Assembly (NCBI RefSeq): GCF_020832205.1
Contig: NZ_JAFIFD010000016.1
Span: forward strand, 1 to 50,628
Length of the DNA: 50,628 nt
Origin: Exiguobacterium sp.
GTDB lineage: Bacteria > Bacillota > Bacilli > Exiguobacteriales > Exiguobacteriaceae
Direction of reading: 5' to 3'
The position numbers and the translations under genes are program-made. The notes below the pieces were generated by a model that made no database searches, was not told where the DNA came from, and saw only the letters and a program-made list of their open reading frames with translations. Positions 42,192 to 50,597 of this stretch are shown here, one piece after another; the stretch's first letter is position 1; each line of letters starts with the position of its first letter.

Positions 42192-42449
42192 TTAGCGGGC
42201 GAGACGCGGACGAGTCACACGCCGTCCTTCTCGCTCGTTTCGATCTCGTTCAATCGTCGGGAGACAGGCGAGGACGCGATCGATATAAAACGAGCGGCGC
42301 GCCCGTTTCGCCACATCCCAAGCGATGACCCGCTCCCCTTGCAGCTTCAGCAGTTTGACCCGCCGCTTTGAAATCACACCGTGCCGATCGATATACATCA
42401 ACTCCACCACCCGGCCGATTCGCATGTCGCGCAACAGTTCGTCCCTCAT
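42192..42449 (-). CDS. Small WYL-like domain protein
   Basis: 85 residues. The core (RVVELMYIDRHGVISKRRV, then VIAWDVAKRARRSFYIDRVL) follows the WYL fold: beta strands, a Tyr-containing turn and a basic strand pair. WYL domains bind nucleotides or nucleic acids and usually sit behind a helix-turn-helix, which is missing. The tail is very basic. The ATG at 42449 is seven bases from AAGGAGGG; the upstream ATG at 42467 overlaps that site. Confidence 0.65.
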   Translation of the reverse strand: MRDELLRDMRIGRVVELMYIDRHGVISKRRVKLLKLQGERVIAWDVAKRARRSFYIDRVLACLPTIERDRNEREGRRVTRPRLAR

Positions 42450-42574
42450 CTCGTCTCCCTCCTTCATGTTTCAATTATACCGAACAAAAGTTCGTATTTC
42501 CAGTCTGGAGGTGTATGTTGCACCGTTTTCGAGTATGCTGTGAGTAGCGCATTCACACGAAAGGAGCGTTGTCG

Positions 42575-42793
42575 ATGACGACGTATGTCATGCTCGGAAT
42601 CTTAGCCTTGATCTTATTCATCTCGATGGTATTTGCGGCCAAGGCATTGCCGAATTTAAAAAATGTGTTATACAACCGGGGCAGTCTGTTCGGTGCGGAC
42701 AGTGAGACCGTCACTTGTCCGAACTGCAAAAAGACGTTCAAACGTTCAGGCGGGAACACGCAGACGTGTCCGCACTGTTACACCTCATTTTGA
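42575..42793 (+). CDS. Membrane protein with zinc-ribbon tail, 72 residues
   Basis: One N-terminal membrane helix, then a zinc-ribbon with CPNC and CPHC pairs 16 residues apart. Such proteins may sense or scaffold at the membrane; no family name recognised. The ATG at 42575 is eight bases from AAAGGAG; the TTG at 42569 is too close. Confidence 0.75.
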   Translation: MTTYVMLGILALILFISMVFAAKALPNLKNVLYNRGSLFGADSETVTCPNCKKTFKRSGGNTQTCPHCYTSF

Positions 42794-42842
42794 CGGGAAA
42801 CGTCAGAGCGGCCAACAAGAGCCGTCGACGCGTGAAACAAAA

Positions 42843-42888
42843 ACAGAGCGACCATTCCGTTTATTGACGGGACGGTCGCGCTGTTTGC
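42843..42888 (+). terminator. Terminator of the zinc-ribbon gene
   Basis: CAG-GCGACC-TTCCGT arms paired with ACGGGACGGTCGC-CTG, imperfect, then GTTTG. Between here and 43045 nothing else is evident. Confidence 0.6.
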
Positions 42889-43045
42889 GGTAAGAAGAGA
42901 AGCATCGTTCGATGAAAGTCCGACGTACTCCGAATGTGCTCGGCAGCAGCAGAAATCGTTTACATCCGATTGGATTTGGAAATAACAACATTATTGCCAA
43001 TTTCGATTTCATACAAAGGGCGCCATGCCTTCAAAGGAGTTCACG

Positions 43046-43318
43046 ATGTCATTCTTATCTGATCACGAATTATTCGAACGAATCATTCAACGAGACACCT
43101 CTGCGTTCGAGCTCCTTTACGACCGATATGAGCGGGTCCTCTACTTAACCGCACTCCGTTTGACGACACGGGCCGAATTAGCCGAAGCCGCACTGCTCGA
43201 AGTGTTTAACGAGTTGTGGCGCGCCCCACAGACATTCGATATTCAAACCACATCATTGCGGCTCAGGCTATTCGCCCGGGCCGAGACGGCCGCTCGCCAG
43301 CTGCTACAGAGCGCTTGA
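43046..43318 (+). CDS. Sigma-factor region 2-only protein (truncated ECF-like paralogue)
   Basis: 90 residues. Aligns without gaps to the first half of the ECF sigma factor at 44545: about 35 of 86 positions identical by hand count, including LYDRYERxLY. The core-polymerase-binding helix (LAEAALLEVFNELWR) is kept. The -10 recognition and melting segment (sigma: RHVAIDLIRKRK) is replaced by ETAARQLLQSA, and region 4 is absent. ATG at 43046 is seven bases from AAAGGAG. It could bind core polymerase without a promoter, or be a decaying duplicate; a clean start, stop and ribosome site argue for expression. Confidence 0.7.
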   Translation: MSFLSDHELFERIIQRDTSAFELLYDRYERVLYLTALRLTTRAELAEAALLEVFNELWRAPQTFDIQTTSLRLRLFARAETAARQLLQSA

Positions 43319-43321
43319 GCG

Positions 43322-44113
43322 TCACTCGATCTCCCGTATCAACACTTCTAAAATCCCTGCCGCGTATGGCTTCTCGGTCACGCGGTGATGTCCCTTCTTC
43401 GCCTGCTCCGTGCCGTTTCCGAGCACGTAGCCGTTTCCGACTCGTTTTAACATCTCTAAATCGTTGCCGCTGTCCCCGAACGCATACGCTTCTTCGGCAC
43501 GGAACGAGAAGTGCTCACAGACGTAGTCGACCGCTGCCGTCTTCCCGGCCCCCCGCGGAATGAAATCGATGTCGTACGCTCCGGACGGATCTCCAGCGAG
43601 CGGATTGCAACGACTGACGTTCGCCGCGATGCCCGCTTCTTCCACGAGCGTGCGAATCAACTGCAACGTCGCCATGTCGTCGCCGTGATAGTAATAGTTG
43701 TGCATCCACGGGTTCTGGCCGACGCTCGACTGCGGCTCGAGCTCGATACCGTGACGTCGCATCGCCTCGATCGTTCGACCGACGCGCTCGACAAAATCGG
43801 ACGGAAACAGCTGCTGAAACGTCGCATCTAGTTCAAGGCCGCCCTTGTCGCTGACGTGGTATAGCTCCGTGCCGAGACTTGAGGCAATCCGATGCGGGAA
43901 GTAGCGCATCGAGGCCCGGTTTGTTTTTTCAGTCAACGCATCGAACGAGCTGCCGGTCACCCACATCGTCGAGAAGCGATGCGCGTTCTGTTCGAGAAAA
44001 TCTTCGAGGCGACGTACCCCCTCGAGCTGTTCTGCCGTGCACGCATGGGGAAAGTATGTCTCATCGAAATCGAAACAGACGAGCGTCCGGCCTTCTTTTG
44101 AAAATCGTTCCAT
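43322..44113 (-). CDS. HAD-superfamily hydrolase, sucrose-phosphatase-like (type IIB)
   Basis: 263 residues. Motif I CFDFDETYFP (nucleophile Asp), motif II WVTGSS, a motif III Lys in AGKTAAV and motif IV YAFGDSGNDLEML. The large cap between motifs II and III is of the C2B type seen in sucrose-phosphate phosphatase and Cof proteins. Substrate is probably a sugar phosphate. The ATG at 44113 is six bases from AGGAGG. Convergent with the sigma-2-only gene; stops are three bases apart. Confidence 0.82.
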   Translation of the reverse strand: MERFSKEGRTLVCFDFDETYFPHACTAEQLEGVRRLEDFLEQNAHRFSTMWVTGSSFDALTEKTNRASMRYFPHRIASSLGTELYHVSDKGGLELDATFQQLFPSDFVERVGRTIEAMRRHGIELEPQSSVGQNPWMHNYYYHGDDMATLQLIRTLVEEAGIAANVSRCNPLAGDPSGAYDIDFIPRGAGKTAAVDYVCEHFSFRAEEAYAFGDSGNDLEMLKRVGNGYVLGNGTEQAKKGHHRVTEKPYAAGILEVLIREIE

Positions 44114-44177
44114 AGTCATCCTCCTTGTGTCGCCATACCCCATCTCGTATAGTTGAAGTACGAAAGGAATGAGCGAT

Positions 44178-44429
44178 GTGAGAAATTGGTTTAGTCGATC
44201 CTATTGTCAGTATAGCGGAATCGCGACCGGATTCGGTCTCGTCTTCGCCTTTTTGTTCGGTGTCCGGACGTTTCCGTTTTGGCAACAGTGGTTATCGAAC
44301 GGTTTGGCGTTCATGATGATGCTCGTGACGGCGACGCTTTTCAGCTGTACGACCTATCAGCTGCTCAACCGCTTGAACTTATTTATTTTCCGACGCATCG
44401 GGGGTGCCGCTTCGGCTTGTTCACGCTGA
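44178..44429 (+). CDS. Small membrane protein, 83 residues
   Basis: Two hydrophobic helices (FGLVFAFLFGV; GLAFMMMLVTATLF) and a basic C-terminus. No family recognised. AAAGG is ten bases from the GTG at 44178; an in-frame ATG at 44169 adjoins it. Lies between the HAD gene and the sigma operon. Confidence 0.6.
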   Translation: MRNWFSRSYCQYSGIATGFGLVFAFLFGVRTFPFWQQWLSNGLAFMMMLVTATLFSCTTYQLLNRLNLFIFRRIGGAASACSR

Positions 44430-44544
44430 AGGCACGGGCAAAATCACACTGTTCACGTATTTGTCACCTCACATAAGCATCCATTTTACGTTTTCATCCG
44501 TTAGATGAATACAAGGGACCCCTTTACGAGAAAAGGAGCAAGCC

Positions 44545-45105
44545 ATGACTGATTATGAATTGTACGAGCGTGTCAGGCAAAAAGACAAGCAAGCGCTCGA
44601 AATCTTATACGATCGATATGAACGTATTTTGTACGCGTTCATGATGCAGTTGACGAAAGACCGCGACCTCGCCGAAGAAGCGATGCAAGAAGTATTCATC
44701 AAACTCTGGCGCGGGGGCGGCGTTTACGACGAATCAAAAGGCAAGTTCAAGTCGTGGCTCTTCACGATGGGCCGCCACGTGGCCATCGATTTGATTCGAA
44801 AACGTAAACCGGACCTGCAGCTCGACGAGTCTTATGCGGAAACAATCCCATCCACCGATCGTTCCGTCGAGAGCGAGGTCGAATGGCAAGAGGAACGGGC
44901 CCAAATCGAGACGGCGATGGCCGAGCTTCCGACCGAACAGCAACAAGTCGTCCGGCTCATGTATTTCAATGGGCTCAGTCAACAAAAGATCGCCGTTGCG
45001 TGCAACATCCCGCTCGGTACCGTGAAAGGCAGGATCCGGTTAGCATTGAAACAGTTACGAAAGCACTTATCCCATGAAACGAATGATAAGGAGGTGGAAC
45101 GATGA
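44545..45105 (+). CDS. ECF sigma factor
   Basis: RNA polymerase sigma factor, 186 residues. Region 2 (about 10-90) with ILYDRYERILYAF, DLAEEAMQEVFIKLWR and the melting motif RHVAIDLIRK; region 4 (about 120-180) with LPTEQQQVVRLMYFNGLSQ and CNIPLGTVKGRIRLAL as its helix-turn-helix. The next gene, overlapping by four bases, encodes its anti-sigma factor, so release from that protein controls it. The SigK/RskA type is suggested by the anti-sigma. ATG follows AAAAGGAG. Confidence 0.95.
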   Translation: MTDYELYERVRQKDKQALEILYDRYERILYAFMMQLTKDRDLAEEAMQEVFIKLWRGGGVYDESKGKFKSWLFTMGRHVAIDLIRKRKPDLQLDESYAETIPSTDRSVESEVEWQEERAQIETAMAELPTEQQQVVRLMYFNGLSQQKIAVACNIPLGTVKGRIRLALKQLRKHLSHETNDKEVER

Positions 45106-45824
45106 ACGCTTGCGACCAATTGATCGATTACTTCAACCAACATTTGACGGAAGAGGAACGCCTCCGTTTCGAGGCGCACCTCGCCACATGCGAGACGTGT
45201 CAACAAGAGCTCGAACAGCTTGAGGCACTCGTCGGCGGCGTCGCGTTCCTCTCTGAACCGGCTGAACCCCCAAGTGGAATGAAGGCCCGCATCCTCGATA
45301 ACGTTTTTGCCGAAGACGACAACCCAAAAGCGGCGGAACCCGCCCCTGAGCCAACACCTGCGCCCGTGACGCCGTTCACCGCACCTAAAGAAAAACGGAA
45401 GACACCGTGGGGCGCCTTCGCGCTCGCTGCCGCGCTCGCCTTGTCATTGATTGGCAATGGCTATCTGTTGCTCAATCAAAACGAACCGGCCGGAATCGCT
45501 TTGATCGATACAGTCCCGCTTCAAGGCGAGTCGGAAGGAGTCGCTTATTTGGCCGAACAAGACGGCGAACGCCAACTCATCGTCCAAACGAACGGCCTCG
45601 CCCCGCTCGAGGCGAATGAAGTGTATCAAGTCTGGCTGTTGAAAGACGATTCCCCGATCCCGACCGGCGCGTTCGTCACAGATGATAAAGGCAACGGCAC
45701 CGTCATCTATACGCTCGACTCAACCGAGTCAGCGACAGATTGGGACACGGTCGCTGTCACGAAAGAACCTGAACGAGGTAACACAGCTCCCGAAGGCGAA
45801 ACCGTACTCAGTGCCAGCTTATAA
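45102..45824 (+). CDS. Membrane anti-sigma factor, zinc-finger plus RskA domain
   Basis: Holds the ECF sigma at the membrane until a signal arrives. 240 residues: cytosolic ZAS/zf-HC2 domain with HLATCETCQ (HxxxCxxC), a Pro-rich linker (EPAPEPTPAPVTP), one membrane helix near residue 115, and an outside RskA_C-type domain with NEVYQVWLLKDDSPIPTGAF. Overlap ATGA with the sigma gene ensures equal synthesis. Intact zinc motif suggests a working, possibly redox-sensitive protein. Confidence 0.93.
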   Translation: MNACDQLIDYFNQHLTEEERLRFEAHLATCETCQQELEQLEALVGGVAFLSEPAEPPSGMKARILDNVFAEDDNPKAAEPAPEPTPAPVTPFTAPKEKRKTPWGAFALAAALALSLIGNGYLLLNQNEPAGIALIDTVPLQGESEGVAYLAEQDGERQLIVQTNGLAPLEANEVYQVWLLKDDSPIPTGAFVTDDKGNGTVIYTLDSTESATDWDTVAVTKEPERGNTAPEGETVLSASL

Positions 45825-45826
45825 GA

Positions 45827-45873
45827 AGAGACCAGATGACACTATGCATAGGTGTCATCTGGTCTCTTTTTCG
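45827..45873 (+). terminator. Terminator of the sigma/anti-sigma operon
   Basis: AGAGACCAGATGACAC and its exact complement with a short loop, then TTTTT. Confidence 0.92.
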
Positions 45874-45900
45874 TTATGATTGATAAAAAGGAGTGATTGT

Positions 45901-46809
45901 ATGCGAAAACCGAAAATCGGGGTCGTCGGTCTCGGTGGCATTGCCCAAAAAGCGTATTTGCCGATTTTGACGAACAGTACGTCGTTCGAACTCGTCGGGG
46001 CCTATTCGCCGACCGTCGAGAAACGTGAGGCGATTTGTCGTGCTTACCGGATGGAGTCGTTCTCTGGACTGCTTGAGCTTGCCTCATCGGTCGACGCGGT
46101 GTTCGTCCACAGTGCGACCGATACCCATTACGACGTCGTCTCGACGTTACTCACACATGGTGTCGACGTCTATGTCGACAAACCACTCGCCGCGACGATC
46201 GAAGACGCTTCGCGACTCGTTGACATCGCAGACAAGAATAAACGAAAGCTCATGGTCGGCTTCAATCGACGCTTCGCTCCGATGTATCAACACGTCAAAG
46301 AAGCAGGCCCGTTTCATATGATCGATTTCGTCAAACATCGCGGTGACGGTCTGCGTGGACACGACTACCAATTCACGTTGCTCGACGATTACTTGCATGT
46401 CGTCGATACGCTCCGCTACTTATCGAGCGGGACGTTACGCCTCGTGACCGGTCAGCTCGAGACGACGCAAACGAACGGTCTCCACTTTGCCCGCCATGTC
46501 TGGCAAGACGACCACGGCTTACATACGACGGCCATGCACCGGAAGGCTGGTGTCAATCATGAAGGGGTCATCGCCGTCACCGATGATTTGCGTCTGACCG
46601 TCGATGAGATGGTGACACTCCACCGCCACAGGAACGGGACGCATACGACCGAGACGTTCGGCTCGTGGGACACGCTCCTTACCCAACGCGGATTCCAAGG
46701 GGCCATCGATCACTTCATCGAGGCGGTGACCGACGACACGCCGATACTGACGGACGGTCGCGAGGCGCTTATGACACAGCAACTCGTCACCGACTTATTC
46801 AATCGCTGA
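45901..46809 (+). CDS. Gfo/Idh/MocA-family oxidoreductase
   Basis: NAD(P)-dependent sugar or cyclitol dehydrogenase-like protein. 302 residues. Rossmann motif VVGLGGIAQKAYLP at residue 8, then VDKPLA (the EKP-type catalytic Lys), and a shorter C-terminal beta-sheet domain than most members. Closest in look to the MviM/YceM-type group. Substrate unknown. The ATG at 45901 is seven bases from AAAAGGAG. Confidence 0.85.
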   Translation: MRKPKIGVVGLGGIAQKAYLPILTNSTSFELVGAYSPTVEKREAICRAYRMESFSGLLELASSVDAVFVHSATDTHYDVVSTLLTHGVDVYVDKPLAATIEDASRLVDIADKNKRKLMVGFNRRFAPMYQHVKEAGPFHMIDFVKHRGDGLRGHDYQFTLLDDYLHVVDTLRYLSSGTLRLVTGQLETTQTNGLHFARHVWQDDHGLHTTAMHRKAGVNHEGVIAVTDDLRLTVDEMVTLHRHRNGTHTTETFGSWDTLLTQRGFQGAIDHFIEAVTDDTPILTDGREALMTQQLVTDLFNR

Positions 46810-46861
46810 AGAAGAGACCAACCGTCTCAACGTTGAGCACGACAACTTAAATCATCACGGT

Positions 46862-46899
46862 TTTTGAAAAACAGTCGGCCTTTATCGGGCCGACTGTTT
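46862..46899 (-). terminator. Terminator of the EamA transporter gene
   Basis: Minus-strand AACAGTCGGCC / GGCCGACTGTT around a short loop, then TTTTTC; overlaps the stop codon. Confidence 0.88.
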
Positions 46900-47817
46900 G
46901 CGTAAGCGTTCGGTTTGATCGTACGAGGTTTCTGCCAGTTTGCGCTGTTGCCGTCGCTCGACGAGAGTCGACCACGTCACGGCCGTCACGATACAGGCCG
47001 CGCCGATGAAGAAATTGCGATCGAGTTGTTCATTTAAGACGAGCCAGCCGAGATATCCGCCGACGAGCGGTTGAAAGAAGAAAAAGAGCGACCCGACGCT
47101 CGCGTCCATGAGTTCAAGCCCTTTGTTCCAAAAGAAGAACGCCCCGGCCGTCGACACGATCCCGACGTATAGCACACTGAGCCAAAGCGCGCCAGTCATC
47201 GTCGGCAGTCCGCGATCGGCCACTTCGACGCCCATGAGCGGTGTCATCAACACAAACGCGATGCCGATGGCAAACGTTGTGATCGTCAACGACGACAATG
47301 TCGCTGACGCGATTTTGACGTAGATCGACATGAGCGCCCATGTGATCGCCGCCCCGACTAAGATCAAGCTACCGATGAAATATGTCCCTTCCACGTGCCA
47401 ACCGACGACGATGATGACCCCGATCGTCGCCAAGATGAGTGACCCGACTTTAATCGGTGTCAACTTCTCTTTCAAAATCAAACGGGCGAACAGCACCATG
47501 AACGCGGGCGTCGCCGCCGTGACGAGCGATCCCGTATGCGCGTCCGACAGCTTCGTCCCGATGAACTGAAAGGAAATCGAAGCGACATAGCCGATGACTC
47601 CAATCAACGTGATCCATTTCCAATCACTCCGGCTGATTCGCTCCCTTCCGAACAGCCACCATGCCAAAAACAACACGATGAAGGCCACGAAGTAGCGCAT
47701 CCAAATGAGTGTGAACGGCTCGATAAAGCCGAGCGCATATTTACTGACGACGTACATGCCGCCCCAAATACTCGCGGCGAGCGTCAAACTGATGGCACCG
47801 AACCATTCCTTTCGCAT
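46882..47817 (-). CDS. EamA/DMT-family transporter
   Basis: 311 residues, ten membrane helices in two EamA halves (each opening with a GGMYVVSKYAL or STLSSLTITTFA type helix). Drug/metabolite transporter superfamily; members export amino acids, metabolites or drugs. C-terminus is basic and cytosolic. Start ATG at 47817 follows GGGAGGGACAC. Divergent from the leader-peptide operon. Confidence 0.85.
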   Translation of the reverse strand: MRKEWFGAISLTLAASIWGGMYVVSKYALGFIEPFTLIWMRYFVAFIVLFLAWWLFGRERISRSDWKWITLIGVIGYVASISFQFIGTKLSDAHTGSLVTAATPAFMVLFARLILKEKLTPIKVGSLILATIGVIIVVGWHVEGTYFIGSLILVGAAITWALMSIYVKIASATLSSLTITTFAIGIAFVLMTPLMGVEVADRGLPTMTGALWLSVLYVGIVSTAGAFFFWNKGLELMDASVGSLFFFFQPLVGGYLGWLVLNEQLDRNFFIGAACIVTAVTWSTLVERRQQRKLAETSYDQTERLRKQSAR

Positions 47818-47882
47818 CGTGTCCCTCCTCCCCTAATGCCTAAACAATACGACAGCATGGCATCAAATTCCTGTTTCTCTAG

Positions 47883-47911
47883 TTGTCCGATATCCAGAAA
47901 TCGCTTAAACT
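47883..47911 (+). promoter_or_regulatory. Promoter of the ABC-F leader
   Basis: TTGTCC (47883-47888), 17 bases, TAAACT (47906-47911), about 30 bases before the leader peptide start. Confidence 0.55.
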
Positions 47912-47943
47912 GATGATAACGATGATTGAAAGGAGGGAGAAAG

Positions 47944-48021
47944 GTGAACTTTGTCGGACGTACGCATTGGTCAACAGAACATTTGTACATTTTGCGTGCG
48001 ATTTTTCACGATGTCGCCTAA
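47944..48021 (+). CDS. Leader peptide of the ABC-F gene, 25 residues
   Basis: Short frame from the GTG at 47944 to TAA at 48019, with a very strong ribosome site (AGGAGG, seven bases away). The peptide begins MNFVGRTHWSTEHLYILR and ends IFHDVA. It precedes an attenuator and an ABC-F gene, the known arrangement for antibiotic-sensing leader peptides. The peptide itself probably has no function other than ribosome stalling. Confidence 0.65.
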   Translation: MNFVGRTHWSTEHLYILRAIFHDVA

Positions 48022-48067
48022 TCACAGGACCCGTCTGTCCTTTTTTAGACATTGCTGAAAACCAACA

Positions 48068-48116
48068 AAGCGCCTCTCTTCCTAACCGAGCGCTTATTTT
48101 GCGCTCGGTTTTTTTG
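48068..48116 (+). promoter_or_regulatory. Attenuator (antiterminator/terminator) of the ABC-F gene
   Basis: Terminator arms AACCGAGCGC (48084-48093) and GCGCTCGGTT (48101-48110), then a T-run to 48116. The 5' arm bases GCGCTT (48090-48095) can pair instead with AAGCGC at 48068-48073, which would stop the terminator forming. A smaller GGAC/GTCC hairpin with T-run lies earlier (about 48027-48046). Read-through reaches the ABC-F start at 48146. Confidence 0.7.
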
Positions 48117-48145
48117 ATAGGCCTCTACTCTAGGAGGAACGATTC

Positions 48146-49993
48146 ATGTTAATCGAATTACAACAAATCCAAAAGCAATATGGCGGCCACGCCGTCTTGA
48201 CCGACGCCAACCTTCATGTGAACGCGGGTGAACGAATCGGACTCGTCGGACGAAACGGGAGCGGCAAAACGACACTTCTCCGCCTCATCGTCGGGACAGA
48301 ATCACCGGATGGCGGTACGATTTACCGAAAACAGCGATTGACGATCGGTTATTTGGCCCAGATTCCGGCCTACCCGGATAAAACCGGTCGGGACGTGCTC
48401 TATACCGCGTTTTCTGAGCTCGTGACACTCGGCGACGAGATGCGCCGGCTCGAAGAAGCGATGGCCGAACGTGACGACATCGAGACGCTCCTCGAGACGT
48501 ACGGAGCGTTGCAGACTCGTTTTGAGAACAACGGCGGCTACGCCATCGACTCGAAAGTGAACGCGATGATTGACGGGCTCCGGCTCACCCGGTTCGTCGA
48601 CCGGCCGTTCGACACGCTCAGCGGCGGCGAGCGGACGAAGATTGGACTCGCCTTGGCGTTGCTCCAAGAACCGGACCTGCTCATCTTAGACGAGCCGACG
48701 AACCATCTCGATTTAGAGGCGATGGCTTGGCTCGAGGCGTTCCTGTCTGACAGTCCGTCTACGCTCCTCCTCGTCTCGCACGACCGTGTGTTTTTGGACG
48801 CCGTCGCTACCCGTATCGTCGAATGTGAGGATGGTGAGTTGGCAAGCTTTGACGGCAATTACAGCGCGTTCGTCGCCCAAAAAGAAAAACGGCTACTCGA
48901 CCAATTCCATGCCTACACGGAGCAACAAAAGAAAATCAAGAAGATGAAAGAGACGATTCGCCAGCTCAGGCAGTGGGCGAACGAAGGACACCCTCCGAAC
49001 GAGAAGTTCTACCGGCGCGCCAAATCGATGGAGAAAGCACTCGCCCGAATCGAGACGATCAAGCGACCGCAGCTCGAGGCCGTTCAACCCGATATTCAGT
49101 TTATGGCACATGGTCGGACCGGTCGTGATGTCTTTGAGGCGACCGATGTGACGGTCCGCTTTGACCAGACCGTCTTCGAGCACGTCTCATTTTACGCAAG
49201 CCACGGCGAGCGCATCGCCATCGTCGGCCCAAACGGGAGCGGCAAGTCTACGCTCTTGAAAGTGTTGCTCGGCCAAACCGAACCGACTTCAGGCGAGGTA
49301 CGTCGAGCGGAACGCGCAAAAATCGGTTATTTGTCTCAACATGTCGATTTCAATCAATCGCATCGTCTCATCGAGGCGTTTCGGGACCGAATCCCGGTCG
49401 ATGAAGGAACAGCACGACAGCTGCTCGCTCAATTTCTTTTCTACGGTGCGAGCGTGTTCAAACCGGTCAAGGATTTAAGCGGTGGCGAGAAAATGCGGCT
49501 CATGCTCGCAATCCTCATGCACGAAGAGATGAACGTGCTCGTCTTGGACGAGCCGACGAACCATTTGGATATCGAAGCGCGCGAGGCGCTTGAAGAGGCA
49601 CTCGACCGTTTCGACGGGACGCTCGTCGCCGTGTCGCACGACCGCTACTTCTTGAACAAACTGTTCCCCATCACGTACTGGCTCGACGGGACGACGACGC
49701 GTTTCTCAGGGAACGTGACGTACGCACTCGAGAAACGTCGCGAAACACCTGAGGCAGTGACTGCGACGCCGAAACAGAAAGCAACGCCAAAGCAAAACAC
49801 GACGGGAACAAGGCAAATCGACACGTCCCGTGAAGAAGCGCGTCTGTCCGAGCTCGAGGCGCTCCATCAGTCGCTCATCACTCAAATGAATGACACGAAC
49901 GACTTGGAGCAACTCATGACGTTGCAACTACAGATTGATGCCCTGCAATCAGAGATTGATTCGTTGGTCCTTCAATTACTCGAATCCATGTGA
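48146..49993 (+). CDS. ABC-F family ATPase, possible ribosome protection protein
   Basis: Soluble twin-ABC protein that works on the ribosome. 615 residues: ABC1 with GRNGSGKTT, LSGGERTKIGL and LLILDEPTNHLD; a linker (about 245-310) with the P-site-tRNA-interaction helices (KFYRRAKSMEKALARIE); ABC2 with GPNGSGKST, DLSGGEKMRL and VLVLDEPTNHLD; then a C-terminal coiled coil (about 565-615). No membrane segments. Family members are translation factors (EttA, YfmR-like) or antibiotic-resistance proteins. The attenuator in front favours the resistance type, but the linker is not long, so this is open. ATG follows AGGAGGAACG. Confidence 0.85.
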   Translation: MLIELQQIQKQYGGHAVLTDANLHVNAGERIGLVGRNGSGKTTLLRLIVGTESPDGGTIYRKQRLTIGYLAQIPAYPDKTGRDVLYTAFSELVTLGDEMRRLEEAMAERDDIETLLETYGALQTRFENNGGYAIDSKVNAMIDGLRLTRFVDRPFDTLSGGERTKIGLALALLQEPDLLILDEPTNHLDLEAMAWLEAFLSDSPSTLLLVSHDRVFLDAVATRIVECEDGELASFDGNYSAFVAQKEKRLLDQFHAYTEQQKKIKKMKETIRQLRQWANEGHPPNEKFYRRAKSMEKALARIETIKRPQLEAVQPDIQFMAHGRTGRDVFEATDVTVRFDQTVFEHVSFYASHGERIAIVGPNGSGKSTLLKVLLGQTEPTSGEVRRAERAKIGYLSQHVDFNQSHRLIEAFRDRIPVDEGTARQLLAQFLFYGASVFKPVKDLSGGEKMRLMLAILMHEEMNVLVLDEPTNHLDIEAREALEEALDRFDGTLVAVSHDRYFLNKLFPITYWLDGTTTRFSGNVTYALEKRRETPEAVTATPKQKATPKQNTTGTRQIDTSREEARLSELEALHQSLITQMNDTNDLEQLMTLQLQIDALQSEIDSLVLQLLESM

Positions 49994-50033
49994 AAACAAA
50001 CGGCGCCGTCATTGACGGCGTCGCTTGTTTTCG
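49994..50033. terminator. Bidirectional terminator, ABC-F and 54-residue protein genes
   Basis: AAAACAA-GCGCCGTC paired with GACGGCGT-TTGTTTT around an ATT loop, ending with TTTT on plus and with the complementary run on minus. Confidence 0.85.
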
Positions 50034-50173
50034 TACCATGACTGCGTGAGAAACCCGACTGCCCCAATCGCCATCAGGACGTACGGTAAGACACGCGGGA
50101 CACCGTCCGTTTCGCCGATGGATAGTAGGAAGATCCCGCTCACGAACGTACCGAGCCAATAAAACTTGGGCAT
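50009..50173 (-). CDS. Small two-helix membrane protein, 54 residues
   Basis: Short frame with ATG at 50173, five bases after AAGGGGGG, and TGA at 50009-50011 inside the terminator arm. The product begins MPKFYWLGTFVSGIFLLSIG, has a second hydrophobic helix, and ends in basic NKRRRQ, which marks a cytosolic tail. Similar in design to the 59-residue protein at 18003. Function unknown. Confidence 0.7.
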   Translation of the reverse strand: MPKFYWLGTFVSGIFLLSIGETDGVPRVLPYVLMAIGAVGFLTQSWYENKRRRQ

Positions 50174-50264
50174 GTCATCCCCCCCTTTTTAAAAATGACT
50201 TGTTATTTTTCTGAATTTTCCGTAAAATACCTTCTAATTCGATTCAACGAAAGGAGGCTGTCCC

Positions 50265-50597
50265 ATGCCACGTCGCAACTGGAATACGATCGTCCGCTCA
50301 ACGCTAGTTGTCGCGATTGCCCTCATGACTTTTTTGTACATCCGCTACGATACGGAAATGAAAGAACGAGAACGCGCTCTCGAAGAATATCTTGCCACCC
50401 ATTATAACATTCCGGAGCAGACTTATTCGCTCGATGGGACGCTCGGGCGGGACGGCTACGTGTATGACGTCACGTTCCGTGACGAACCAGACACCGACTA
50501 CACGTTTCGTGTGACGAAGTCGGTCGACGGTCATCAAATCGAGTATAAGACTGCCAACGGCCACGCCCAATCGCGTGTCTCGACGTACACGCCTTGA
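50265..50597 (+). CDS. DUF3139-like single-helix membrane protein
   Basis: 110 residues: an N-terminal membrane helix (STLVVAIALMTFLYIRY) and an outside domain with ALEEYLATHYNIP, YVYDVTFRDEPD and YTFRVTK strands, as seen in DUF3139 proteins of Bacillota. Function unknown. ATG follows AAAGGAGGC. A terminator hairpin (50596-50625, AAGCGCCAC / GTGGCGCTT with a GAAA loop) follows at the window end. Confidence 0.7.
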   Translation: MPRRNWNTIVRSTLVVAIALMTFLYIRYDTEMKERERALEEYLATHYNIPEQTYSLDGTLGRDGYVYDVTFRDEPDTDYTFRVTKSVDGHQIEYKTANGHAQSRVSTYTP

